A stretch of DNA of 14,868 nucleotides from CAXGUU01 sp964012875 (GTDB lineage: Bacteria > Pseudomonadota > Gammaproteobacteria > Ga0077536), in the NCBI GenBank assembly GCA_964012875.1, contig CAXGUU010000046.1, positions 1-14,868 on the forward strand. Direction: 5' to 3'. The notes under the pieces are model-generated. The model was not told where the DNA came from. It ran no database searches and was given only the letters and a program-made list of their open reading frames with translations. Numbering within the stretch: position 1 is the stretch's first letter; every line of letters starts with the position of its first letter. The translations under genes and the position numbers were made by a program. Shown here one piece after another: positions 7,047 through 14,404 of this stretch.

Positions 7047-9149
7047 TTGAGTGACTCCAACACGCCGCTGCCACGTCCCGGCGAGACCATTCGGGCCAGC
7101 AAATTTCAACCGCCGGGAAGAGGTGTTGACCTGCCGCGACCGCGATTGCCCTGGGTGCCGACAATCGTTGCGGTGGCCGTTTTCTTTGTCGCCTGGGCCG
7201 CCTGGTTTGTCCTCACCGCGCGTTCGGTCGGTATTGAAATCGACCCCCCGTTTGCATCGGTGACCGTCGACGAATGGCCAGCCCCACGCGTCGGCAACCA
7301 TTGGCTTCTGCGCCAGGGACCGCGTCGCATTATTGCCGAAGCCGAAGGCTACAAACGGTTTGACGAGGAAATCAAAATCACCGGGGCACAGCTGCAAACT
7401 CACCGCATTTTGCTGGAACGGCTCCCCGGTCAGCTCCAGGTGAGCCTTGACCCGCAAATTGATGCGACGCTTTTTATCGACGGTCAATCGTTTGCCGAGG
7501 TCCCGGGCCTGGTCGAACAGGTTCCCGCTGGCCGCCACGAATTCGAGATACGCGCGCCCCGCTACTTACCTTTTTCCACGGTGATTTTCGTCGAGGGCAG
7601 ATCGGTCGAGCAGTCGCTGAATGCAACGCTCGACCCGGCCTGGGCTAACGTCACCCTCGACAGCCGCCCGAGCCAGGTCGAGGTCACAGTCGATCGCCAA
7701 GCTGTCGGTTTGACCCCTCTGTCGCTCGAACTGCTGGCCGGGCGCCGCGTCATCGAACTGACCCATGACGGCTACAAAACCTGGAAGCAGACACTGCCGA
7801 TCGTTGCGGGCAAAGATGTGAATCTCGGCGAAATCGTTCTGGCCAAAGCCGATGGCAGGTTCAAAATTGTCACCCGGCCTGAGGGTACTAATGTAACGAT
7901 CAACGGCGAATTTGTAGGTCGTACACCGCTGGAAACGGCGGTGCGCCCGGAGAAAAATCACACCGTTAAACTCCTGCGCGAAGGCTACAAGGTTGCGACA
8001 GTGAAACAAGCGGTCGAATCGGGCAAGCTCGCGACCGTTGATATCGAACTGAGCCCGGAACTCGCCACCATCCATTTCCAGACCAACCCGGCGGATGCCG
8101 AACTGCTGATCAACGGCGAAAGTCGGGGTACAGCGACACAATCGCTCGCACTGCCCACTCATCAACACACGGTAACCGTAAGGCGTGAAGGTTACGCGAC
8201 CTATGAAACCCAGGTTACACCGCGCAAGGGCGTTGAAAAACGTTTCAAGGTCAGACTCAAGACCTTGGCTGAATTGCAGGGCAGCGAAACCGCTTCCGGC
8301 CGCGGTAGTGCCGGGCGCGGACCTTCGAAAGGATTCGTCACCAGCCATGCCGGGCAGACCCTGAAATTGTTTACTGGCGGACGTGTTCGCCTCGGCTCGT
8401 CGCGTAGGACGCCCGGACACCGCGCCAATGAAGTCGAACGCGAAGTCACGTTGCAGCGACCGTTTTACCTAGGGGTCAAGGAAGTATCGAACGCTGAATA
8501 CCGACGCTTTCTGGCCGCCCACGATTCCGGCGAATTCAAGAGTCAAAGTCTGAACAACGACCTGCAGCCGGCGGTTATGCTGACCTGGGAGTCGGCGGTA
8601 CTGTATTGCAACTGGCTGAGTCGACGCGACGGCCTGCCGCCGTTCTACCAGATCAAGTATGGCGAAGTGCTCGGCATCAACCCTGCCGCCACGGGTTACA
8701 GACTGCCGACCGAAGCGGAATGGGAATGGGCTGCCAAAATGCCGCCCAGCGGTGCACCTAGCGTCTACCCCTGGGGCGACAAGTTCCCGCCCAAAAGACG
8801 CTCCGGCAATTACGCTGACAGCAGCGCGGCAAGCGTGATGGGAGATGTGATCACGGGGTATACGGACAGCTTTGCGGTGAGCGCGCCTGTAGGCAGTTTC
8901 AGCGCGAACCTGCGTGGACTACATGACATGGACGGCAACGTGTCCGAATGGGTACATGATTTTTATGACGCGGCACCACCCACTACGGTTACTGTTGATC
9001 CCTTGGGCTCAAGCCGCGGCAGGCAGCACGTTATTAAGGGCGGCAGCTGGGCTCACGGTAGCGAGAGCCGTTTGCGCTACGCCCATCGGGATAGCAGCGA
9101 GAAAGCACGTGATGATGTGGGCTTTCGTATCGCCCGGTATGCACAGTAG
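7047..9149 (+). CDS. Inner-membrane protein with five PEGA repeats and a C-terminal FGE/SUMF1-like domain
   Basis: A 700-residue bitopic protein with a cytoplasmic tail at 1-35 and a membrane helix at 36-57. Five PEGA-type beta repeats follow at about 61-125, 128-196, 201-266, 271-336 and 341-405. The FGE-sulfatase/C-type-lectin-like domain spans about 436-700. PEGA hallmarks are V-x-[IV]-[DN]-G, G-x-[TV]-P and EGY. FGE hallmarks are YRLPTEAEWEWAA (551-563), GNVSEWVHD (630-638), VIKGGSW (662-668) and VGFRIAR (691-697). In formylglycine-generating enzymes the segment after GGSW carries two copper-binding Cys; here it is AHGSESRLRYAHR, with none. Oxidase activity is therefore unlikely, and a binding role is more probable. 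The TTG start at 7047 has AGGG at 7032-7035, 11 bases upstream. It follows the TPR gene by 13 bases. Confidence 0.9.
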   Translation: MSDSNTPLPRPGETIRASKFQPPGRGVDLPRPRLPWVPTIVAVAVFFVAWAAWFVLTARSVGIEIDPPFASVTVDEWPAPRVGNHWLLRQGPRRIIAEAEGYKRFDEEIKITGAQLQTHRILLERLPGQLQVSLDPQIDATLFIDGQSFAEVPGLVEQVPAGRHEFEIRAPRYLPFSTVIFVEGRSVEQSLNATLDPAWANVTLDSRPSQVEVTVDRQAVGLTPLSLELLAGRRVIELTHDGYKTWKQTLPIVAGKDVNLGEIVLAKADGRFKIVTRPEGTNVTINGEFVGRTPLETAVRPEKNHTVKLLREGYKVATVKQAVESGKLATVDIELSPELATIHFQTNPADAELLINGESRGTATQSLALPTHQHTVTVRREGYATYETQVTPRKGVEKRFKVRLKTLAELQGSETASGRGSAGRGPSKGFVTSHAGQTLKLFTGGRVRLGSSRRTPGHRANEVEREVTLQRPFYLGVKEVSNAEYRRFLAAHDSGEFKSQSLNNDLQPAVMLTWESAVLYCNWLSRRDGLPPFYQIKYGEVLGINPAATGYRLPTEAEWEWAAKMPPSGAPSVYPWGDKFPPKRRSGNYADSSAASVMGDVITGYTDSFAVSAPVGSFSANLRGLHDMDGNVSEWVHDFYDAAPPTTVTVDPLGSSRGRQHVIKGGSWAHGSESRLRYAHRDSSEKARDDVGFRIARYAQ
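7227..8261 (+). repeat. Five tandem PEGA-domain repeats within the FGE-like gene
   Basis: Residues 61-405 of the encoded protein divide into five units of about 65-70 residues with the same strand order. Recognisable recurrences are ATLFIDG, VEVTVDR, TNVTING and AELLING in the first half of units. In the second half they are EGYKRF, DGYKTW, EGYKVA and EGYATY; the second unit has PRYLPF there. The repeats are strongly diverged at the amino-acid level, so I infer an old duplication rather than recent DNA repetition. Unit borders are approximate. Confidence 0.75.
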
Positions 9150-9291
9150 ATTGAAGCAGGGAAGGCCAGCTGGTCGCGACCGAACGTATCGAAAGCCTCA
9201 CTTCACCATGTTCCGGCGTAACTTGTTCAAATGCGCGAGAATAGTGAATGAAGCGCCCGTCACGAATGTGTGATTCGAGCGAAATGCAGTT

Positions 9292-9513
9292 GTGAGATCA
9301 AAAATAAAAGCTCTTACCCAGAATCTTTTGCTGATTGTTCTGCTCGCCGGCGCCCAATCAGCAAATGCCCAGGCAGGATCCGATGACGACGACTATCCTT
9401 ACGAGCCACCCAGACGTCCGGAATACGAAAAACGCGCGTTGCCGGACGATACCTTTACACCGAGTGAAGAAATTTCAGAAGACTTCCCGGTACCTTTCCC
9501 TGTCGATATCTAA
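9292..9513 (+). CDS. Small secreted acidic protein
   Basis: A 73-residue protein with a clear signal peptide: R2/K4/K6, a hydrophobic core NLLLIVLLAG, and A-N-A ending at residue 26. The mature part is about 47 residues, very acidic and Pro-rich (GSDDDDYPYEPPRRPEYEK, ending SEEISEDFPVPFPVDI), with no Cys and no predicted fold. GTG at 9292 is the only usable start, because an in-frame TGA lies at 9271-9273. No strong ribosome-binding site is visible, so expression level is uncertain. The gene lies between the PEGA/FGE gene (142-base gap) and the channel gene (68-base gap), the loosest part of the operon. An internal promoter upstream is possible, but I could not define one. No family recognised; it could be a small accessory subunit. 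Confidence 0.6.
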   Translation: MRSKIKALTQNLLLIVLLAGAQSANAQAGSDDDDYPYEPPRRPEYEKRALPDDTFTPSEEISEDFPVPFPVDI

Positions 9514-9581
9514 GGAAGGGAGCGCCGAACAAATCATGCTTCACACATTGCCCGAAGAGGAACTACGATTCTGATCCCGTC

Positions 9582-10385
9582 ATGAAAGCGAAACAAAATC
9601 AACTGTCGGAGTTCTTTTTTCAGCTCATCGCACTGTTTATCGCCTTGATCATCGTCCACACAGTCTATGTCACAGTTGTACGACCTTCGGCGCAGGGCAT
9701 TCTTGAGGAGCAGCGCGCTCTACAGGCCGAAGGTGCCGCCTATGACATGGATCGTTCATTTTTCGTCGTCATCAAAGACTACGAACAAGAGTCGTGCTTC
9801 GTACTCATGCTGTGGGCGACCGCAATCATGGGTTACAAGTCACGCCTGGTCCTGCGCGAGCGCAGACATATAGGCCAGGTCTTACTGACGGTAGACGCAG
9901 GTACCCGCATACTGCCCGGAGACACGCGCAAGTACTCGCGCCCGCTGCAGGCGATGGAGTCCATCGAGCGTGAGTATTTACTGCCACGCGCCCTGCTTGC
10001 CGCACTTCAGCGCTTCGGCTCGACCCGAAGCATCCAGGACGTGGCCCAGGCGATCAGAGAGGTTTGCGAAACCGAAGCCGAGCGGCTCGACTCAGAGCTC
10101 TCAATGATCCGCTATATCGTCTGGGCGATACCATCGATCGGCTTTATTGGTACGGTTCGTGGTATCAGTCAGGCCCTGGGGCAGGCGCATCGCGCGGTTG
10201 AGGGTGATATCGTCGGAGTGACGGTAAGCTTGGGGGTGGCTTTTAATTCCACGTTTATCGCGCTCGTGATCAGTCTGTTCATCATGTTCCTCATGCACCA
10301 ATTGCAATTGTTGCAAGAGCGTCTGGTACTCGACACGCAGTCCTACTGTGATCTCAACCTCATCCGGCACTTGGCCGTTCGCTGA
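9582..10385 (+). CDS. MotA/TolQ/ExbB-family proton channel protein
   Basis: A 267-residue inner-membrane protein. Helices lie at about 11-32, 71-86, 176-197 and 213-238, with a cytoplasmic region (about 88-175) between the second and third. IPSIGFIGTVRGIS (183-196) matches the family hallmark (usually P-x-L-G-L-x-G-T-V-x-G). VSLGVAFNSTFIALVIS (215-231) matches the last helix. T191 and T224 lie where ExbB/TolQ have polar pore residues. Family members form pentamers around a dimer of a one-helix partner (ExbD, TolR, MotB) and convert ion flow into motion. No classic partner is present in the window. The two downstream vWA proteins, with a membrane-embedded Asp, are the likely partners. Start at the ATG 9582 fits the first helix. 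This is the only visible energy source of the operon. Confidence 0.88.
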   Translation: MKAKQNQLSEFFFQLIALFIALIIVHTVYVTVVRPSAQGILEEQRALQAEGAAYDMDRSFFVVIKDYEQESCFVLMLWATAIMGYKSRLVLRERRHIGQVLLTVDAGTRILPGDTRKYSRPLQAMESIEREYLLPRALLAALQRFGSTRSIQDVAQAIREVCETEAERLDSELSMIRYIVWAIPSIGFIGTVRGISQALGQAHRAVEGDIVGVTVSLGVAFNSTFIALVISLFIMFLMHQLQLLQERLVLDTQSYCDLNLIRHLAVR

Positions 10386-10412
10386 TTCAAACTCGTTCGG
10401 CAGATAATCTCT

Positions 10413-11705
10413 ATGGCCTTATGGATCATCGAACTCAGCGACAGTGCCGTCAGTGTTTTCCGCGACGGCCGGCGTGTCGATTCTAGCCCGGGTGTCGCTG
10501 TCGTTGATAGCAAGCAAGTGTTTACCGGCACAGACGCGACGGCGCGCCAGTATCTCAATCCACGCGCCGTGCATTCGCGCTTTTGGCAACAACTCAACGA
10601 AGCACAATTACCAGGTGCATCACGCGTCTGCAGACATCACGCCGACCTCGCCTACCATCACCTAGCAGCGATACTTGATCGCTGCGGCCATCCGAATGAG
10701 GCCGTCATTGCAGTACCGGCCCACTACGAAAGTAACGAACTGGCCCTTCTGCTCGCAATCTGCGGTGCACTGAAACTGAAGGTCAGCGGCTTCGTTGATG
10801 TCAACGTGGCGGCGCTGTCCGCCGCGGCGCCGCAGGGCAATTACCGAGTTGCTGATCTCTACCTTCACCATGCGACGCTGACGACCGTCGAGGTCGGTGA
10901 TGAGTGCGTGCGCAGCGCCGTCGAAATTGTCGAGCAATGCGGGCTGCAGCGCACCGAAGATGCCTGGGTTGATCTCGTCGCGGACGCCTTTCTCGAGCAA
11001 TCGAGATTCGACCCCCTACACGAAGCTGCAAGCGAACACCTCCTGCACGAACAACTTCCGATCTGGCTGACACAGGCCCGCCAGTCGCAGGAAGTCGTGA
11101 TGGAACTCGACTATCACAATGCCCGATTTACTGCGCGGTTACCCGCAGTTGAATTCAAACGCATCACGCGCATGGTTCTGGCGCCAATTGCCGAAAAGGT
11201 GATGCCCAGAGAGAACCTCCTTATTCATAACCGTATCAGCGAACTGGCGGGCGCAACGGATGTCCTCCCGGGGGCACAACTTCTGAGCGCCAGCGACGTC
11301 GTAACAGGAATTGCGCGGCACCGGCTCGCCCTTCACGCCAAAGACGGTCCTCGGTTCGTGACTTCACTGCCGGCCTGCGATGCACCGACACTCACACTAA
11401 AACCTGCCCAGCCGAGACGCACCAGCGGACAAAGCGCGACCCATCTATTGTGCGGCGGTATTGCCGTTGCCATTGCGCCACGTGCACTGGCGCTTCGTGA
11501 AACGGGGCTGGCAGCAGCCGATAACAGCGACGAAGTCACGATCGAGGTTGATGGCAACGAAGCTGTAATCACAGCCAATCGGGACGACGTCAACCTGAAC
11601 GGCGGCGCCATCAGCGGCCAGGCGGTGCTGCACGCTGGCGATATCATCCGCCTCGGTGGTCTGAACGTGACTGCGATTCGTGCCGTCGATCGCGTCGACA
11701 TGTAA
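10413..11705 (+). CDS. Degenerate Hsp70/actin-like protein with C-terminal FHA-like domain
   Basis: A 430-residue cytoplasmic protein without signal or membrane segment. The N-terminal half follows the Hsp70 order: a first strand (ALWIIELSDSAVSVF), AVIAVPAHYESNELALLLA (97-115, compare DnaK AVITVPA), and GFVDVNVAALSAA (126-138, compare NEPTAAALA). The nucleotide motifs are worn: the DLGGGT loop is replaced by DLYLHHAT (148-155), and the later GG-S-R loop by HNRISELAG (272-280). ATP hydrolysis is therefore doubtful. Residues about 372-425 resemble an FHA or YscD-type domain, with strands VTIEVDG and AVITANR, then VNLNGGAIS, LHAGDIIRLGG and VTAI. FHA domains bind phosphothreonine, but the usual Arg and Ser/His binding residues are not obvious here. 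It sits between the channel and vWA genes. A cytoplasmic regulator or scaffold is the likely role. Confidence 0.68.
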   Translation: MALWIIELSDSAVSVFRDGRRVDSSPGVAVVDSKQVFTGTDATARQYLNPRAVHSRFWQQLNEAQLPGASRVCRHHADLAYHHLAAILDRCGHPNEAVIAVPAHYESNELALLLAICGALKLKVSGFVDVNVAALSAAAPQGNYRVADLYLHHATLTTVEVGDECVRSAVEIVEQCGLQRTEDAWVDLVADAFLEQSRFDPLHEAASEHLLHEQLPIWLTQARQSQEVVMELDYHNARFTARLPAVEFKRITRMVLAPIAEKVMPRENLLIHNRISELAGATDVLPGAQLLSASDVVTGIARHRLALHAKDGPRFVTSLPACDAPTLTLKPAQPRRTSGQSATHLLCGGIAVAIAPRALALRETGLAAADNSDEVTIEVDGNEAVITANRDDVNLNGGAISGQAVLHAGDIIRLGGLNVTAIRAVDRVDM

Positions 11706-11710
11706 AACCA

Positions 11711-12790
11711 GTGGGTCGAAAACGTCGCGAGTTCTCGGCTTTCAGCCTGTCGTTCCTCGACATCATGTCCTGCGGCTTCGGAGCGGTGGTGCTGTTGTTC
11801 CTGATCATCAAGCACCAGACCGAGGTTGCGAATGTGCCACCGCCTTACGACTTGAACGTGGAGGTAGAAGATCTGACCGCGCAGCTAGCCGCCGCCACCA
11901 GTACCGTTGAAGAACTCAAACAAGCGCGCCTGAACCAGGACCAGCGCATCAATAACGCACAGAGCGAAGTTGAAAAACGTCGCAGCCGCCTTGCCGAAGC
12001 ACGTGCGCGGGGGCAGAAAACAGGCGCTATGGGGTCCAGCGAAATTGCCGCGTTACGTGCCGCAATTAAACGACTTGAGCTTGAAAAGCGACATGTTCAG
12101 GCTCAGATTCAAGAAAAATCCCGCAGCGTCAGAACCTTTGTTGGCGAAGGCAACCGCGAATACCTGACCGGGATCCAGCTTGGCGGTCAACGCATCCTGA
12201 TCCTGCTCGACGTGTCGGCAAGCATGCTCGACCAGAGCATCGTGAACATCATACGACGTCGAAATATGGACGACAGCGCCAAACGTCGTTCACAAAAATG
12301 GCAACAGGCGCTGGCGACCGTTGACTGGATCAGTGCGCGATTTCCGAAGAACAGTCGCTACCAAATTTACGCCTTCAACGAACGCGCGACACCTATCCTG
12401 CCGAACAAGCGCGGCCAGTGGCTGTCGGTGTCGGACGTCAATCAGCTCAATACCCTCATCGAAACCACGCGCCTGCTTGTCCCCGAGGGTGGCTCCAATC
12501 TCGAACGCGCCTTCATGGTGATCGAATCAATGTCGCCGCGCCCGGACAATGTTTTCCTGATTACCGACGGGTTGCCAACCCAGGGTTTGAAAAAATCCAG
12601 CAGTTCTAACGTCAGCGGACGCGATCGCCTGCGCCTGTTCGAAACAGCAGTAACGCGGATTCCGCGCGGCGTTCCCGTCAACGTAATCCTGCTGCCGATG
12701 GAAGGCGACCCGATGGCGCCGTCCGCGTTCTGGCAGATTGCCCTGTATACCAAGGGCGCATTCCTGAGTCCGGCGAGCGACTGGCCATGA
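11711..12790 (+). CDS. Membrane-anchored coiled-coil vWA protein (first of tandem pair)
   Basis: A 359-residue bitopic protein. A basic N-terminus (GRKRRE) is followed by a membrane helix at about 14-34 with D17 in SFLDIM and then CGFGA (21-25). A roughly 90-residue coiled coil (about 47-140, with a break near 101-110) leads to a vWA domain (about 160-359). The metal site is complete: D167-V-S169-A-S171, S262 in EGGSN, and D286 in ITDG. By charge the N-terminus is cytoplasmic and the rest periplasmic, as in ExbD and MotB. FLDIM resembles the FIDVM/LLDVM of ExbD/TolR, whose Asp carries protons. GTG at 11711, five bases after the upstream stop, is chosen because it aligns residue-for-residue with the next gene's N-terminus. 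The Asp/proton role is inference. Confidence 0.88.
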   Translation: MGRKRREFSAFSLSFLDIMSCGFGAVVLLFLIIKHQTEVANVPPPYDLNVEVEDLTAQLAAATSTVEELKQARLNQDQRINNAQSEVEKRRSRLAEARARGQKTGAMGSSEIAALRAAIKRLELEKRHVQAQIQEKSRSVRTFVGEGNREYLTGIQLGGQRILILLDVSASMLDQSIVNIIRRRNMDDSAKRRSQKWQQALATVDWISARFPKNSRYQIYAFNERATPILPNKRGQWLSVSDVNQLNTLIETTRLLVPEGGSNLERAFMVIESMSPRPDNVFLITDGLPTQGLKKSSSSNVSGRDRLRLFETAVTRIPRGVPVNVILLPMEGDPMAPSAFWQIALYTKGAFLSPASDWP

Positions 12791-13785
12791 GAATCACGCG
12801 CCGCGGTTTCGAACCCATCAGTATCGCGTTCCTGGACGTCATCACCTGCGGTTTTGGCGCCATTATCCTGTTGCTGATGATCGCGAAGTTCGGTGACCCG
12901 CCCGAGACCGAACCTGTTGACGATCCCCGCATCGGACAGATTTCCGCGCTGCAGCGCGAACTGTTTGCCCAGCAGCGCCGTGGCGATGAATTGAGCGCCG
13001 CACTGGCCGCCACCAGTTCGCAATTGCTGACTTGGGAAAGTGAGCGTCAGCGTCTTGAGGATGACATCGCCCGGGCAGCCCGCAAAGCCGACAAGTTGCA
13101 CGACAGCGCCGCCCGCAATGCCGAGGTTGCCGGCCAGCTGAAGGTTGCCCAGCAGAGCCTCACTGATGAGATGCGACGCCTGTACGCGCAACGCGACCGA
13201 GTACGCACTGATCTCGTGGGCGGCATCCCCATCGATAGTGAATACATTGTCTTTATCATCGATACCTCGGGCAGCATGTTCCGCTATGCGTGGCCCAAGG
13301 TTATCAACCAAATCGTCGATACGTTGCGGGTCTATCCAAAAGTCAAAGGCATCCAGATCATGAACGACATGGGGGCGTACATGTTCTCCAGCTATCGTGG
13401 CAAGTGGATTCCGGATTCGCCGGCCAGACGAAATGCCATCATCGAACGCCTGCGAACCTGGAATGCTTTTTCCAATTCGAGCCCGGTTGAGGGGATCACG
13501 GCGGCGATTCGCTCCTTCTATGCGCCGGGACGGAAAATAAGTCTTTACGTTTACGGTGATGAATTTACCGGCCGCTCGATTCGCGAAGTCGTCGACTACG
13601 TAAAAACCATCAACCGCAATGACAGCCGCGGCCAGCCTCTGGTGCGCATCCACGCCATCGGCTTCCCGGTCCAGTTCGCTAATCCGCCGCATCTGCAGCG
13701 TACCGGCATCAAGTTCGCGACCCTGATGCGCGAGCTGACCCGAAACAATGGCGGGACTTTTGTAGGGCTGAATGCTTTCCGCTAA
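12787..13785 (+). CDS. Membrane-anchored coiled-coil vWA protein (second of tandem pair)
   Basis: A 332-residue paralogue of the preceding protein with the same layout: basic start (RITRR), a membrane helix at about 14-34 with D17 in AFLDVI and CGFGA at 21-25, a coiled coil at about 49-140, and a vWA domain from about 150. The metal site reads D159-T-S161-G-S163, S231/S232 in SNSSP, and D258 in YGDEF. The N-terminal 34 residues align with the first vWA protein without gaps, while the vWA domains differ greatly, so the two are old duplicates kept for different jobs. The ATG overlaps the upstream stop (ATGA, 12787-12790), implying coupled translation and roughly equal amounts. Proposed as the second B subunit around which the MotA/ExbB-like pentamer assembles. 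Confidence 0.88.
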   Translation: MRITRRGFEPISIAFLDVITCGFGAIILLLMIAKFGDPPETEPVDDPRIGQISALQRELFAQQRRGDELSAALAATSSQLLTWESERQRLEDDIARAARKADKLHDSAARNAEVAGQLKVAQQSLTDEMRRLYAQRDRVRTDLVGGIPIDSEYIVFIIDTSGSMFRYAWPKVINQIVDTLRVYPKVKGIQIMNDMGAYMFSSYRGKWIPDSPARRNAIIERLRTWNAFSNSSPVEGITAAIRSFYAPGRKISLYVYGDEFTGRSIREVVDYVKTINRNDSRGQPLVRIHAIGFPVQFANPPHLQRTGIKFATLMRELTRNNGGTFVGLNAFR

Positions 13786-14404
13786 GGCGATGCAAGGCTA
13801 CAGCGAAGGCCATGGGTGGTGTCGATTATTCGTGATCGGAGCGGCGCTCGTGTTGGTTGCCTGTCAGCGCGATATCAGCATAAAGCTAGAATATGAAGTA
13901 CCGCAGGCACTGGTCGAGCAGTCAGCACGGAAAGTTGGCATCTTTTTTCCACCGAAATTCTCGGCCGCCGCCTACCATGAGGAATCGGACGAACGTGGCA
14001 CCTGGTACATCGATCTCGGGAGCGCCCAAGTTGCGATGTTCAACAAGGTTCTGGGCGACCTTTTTGCCAATCTTGAGCAGCTCCCGTCGCTTGAAAACTT
14101 GGCTGTTGATATTGCCCTCGTTCCACATTTGAACAAGGTGCAATTTGCGACACCGCAAGAAAGCGGCTTCGAGCATTTTGAGTCGTGGGTGGAATATCGC
14201 ATTGAGTTTGTCAACCAAGGTGGCAGCGTCGAACCATGGCTGGTGAGCGGCTACGGCCAGGCACAGGCGCCCCGCTTTGGCAGCAATCAGCCCGGTATTG
14301 AGACAGCGCTCAAACAGGCGCTTCGCAACGTCGCCGCCAAGATTGCAACCGGGCTGCCGAAAAATGCCCAGTTGCAATCTTATTTCGGGAGTACAGGACA
14401 ATGA
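13772..14404 (+). CDS. Predicted lipoprotein, unrecognised family
   Basis: A 210-residue protein with a hydrophobic segment ending in lipobox L-V-A-C (Cys31, then Gln), suggesting outer-membrane attachment. The mature part begins with RDISIKLEYEV. It continues with alternating strands and helices: KVGIFFPP, WYIDLGSAQVAMFNKVLGDLF, WVEYRIEFV, WLVSGYGQAQ, and a final helix containing ETALKQALRNVAAKIATGL. The order suggests a compact alpha/beta periplasmic domain, loosely like LpoB or PelC-type lipoproteins, but I cannot name the family. ATG at 13772 overlaps the vWA gene by 14 bases and has AGGG at 13764-13767, a short four bases upstream. ATG at 13790 is the alternative and lacks a well-spaced site. 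The 3' end overlaps the next start by four bases (14401-14404). Confidence 0.75.
   Translation: MLSAKAMQGYSEGHGWCRLFVIGAALVLVACQRDISIKLEYEVPQALVEQSARKVGIFFPPKFSAAAYHEESDERGTWYIDLGSAQVAMFNKVLGDLFANLEQLPSLENLAVDIALVPHLNKVQFATPQESGFEHFESWVEYRIEFVNQGGSVEPWLVSGYGQAQAPRFGSNQPGIETALKQALRNVAAKIATGLPKNAQLQSYFGSTGQ

Noticed and set aside
7566..8420. Reverse-strand open frame of 284 codons opposite the PEGA repeats
   Set aside because: Antisense to a clear PEGA/FGE gene, with no family motif or start context.
8701..9149. Catalytic formylglycine-generating enzyme or ergothioneine-type oxidase
   Set aside because: The two copper-binding Cys are absent, and no iron-ligand set could be assigned by eye; only the fold is claimed.
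9209..9274. Very short open frame in the gap after the FGE-like gene
   Set aside because: Only about 21 codons, with no signal, domain or convincing ribosome-binding site.
10413..11705. Functional DnaK-type chaperone
   Set aside because: No intact phosphate loops, no substrate-binding domain, and an unrelated C-terminal beta domain.
12442..13692. Long open frame on the reverse strand opposite the vWA genes (416 codons)
   Set aside because: It lies wholly antisense to two well-supported vWA genes and shows no recognisable domain; high GC gives such shadows.
9582..13785. Zorya anti-phage system (MotA-like plus partner)
   Set aside because: The channel protein lacks the long cytoplasmic tail of ZorA, no OmpA/peptidoglycan-binding ZorB is present, and no helicase or nuclease partner is seen.
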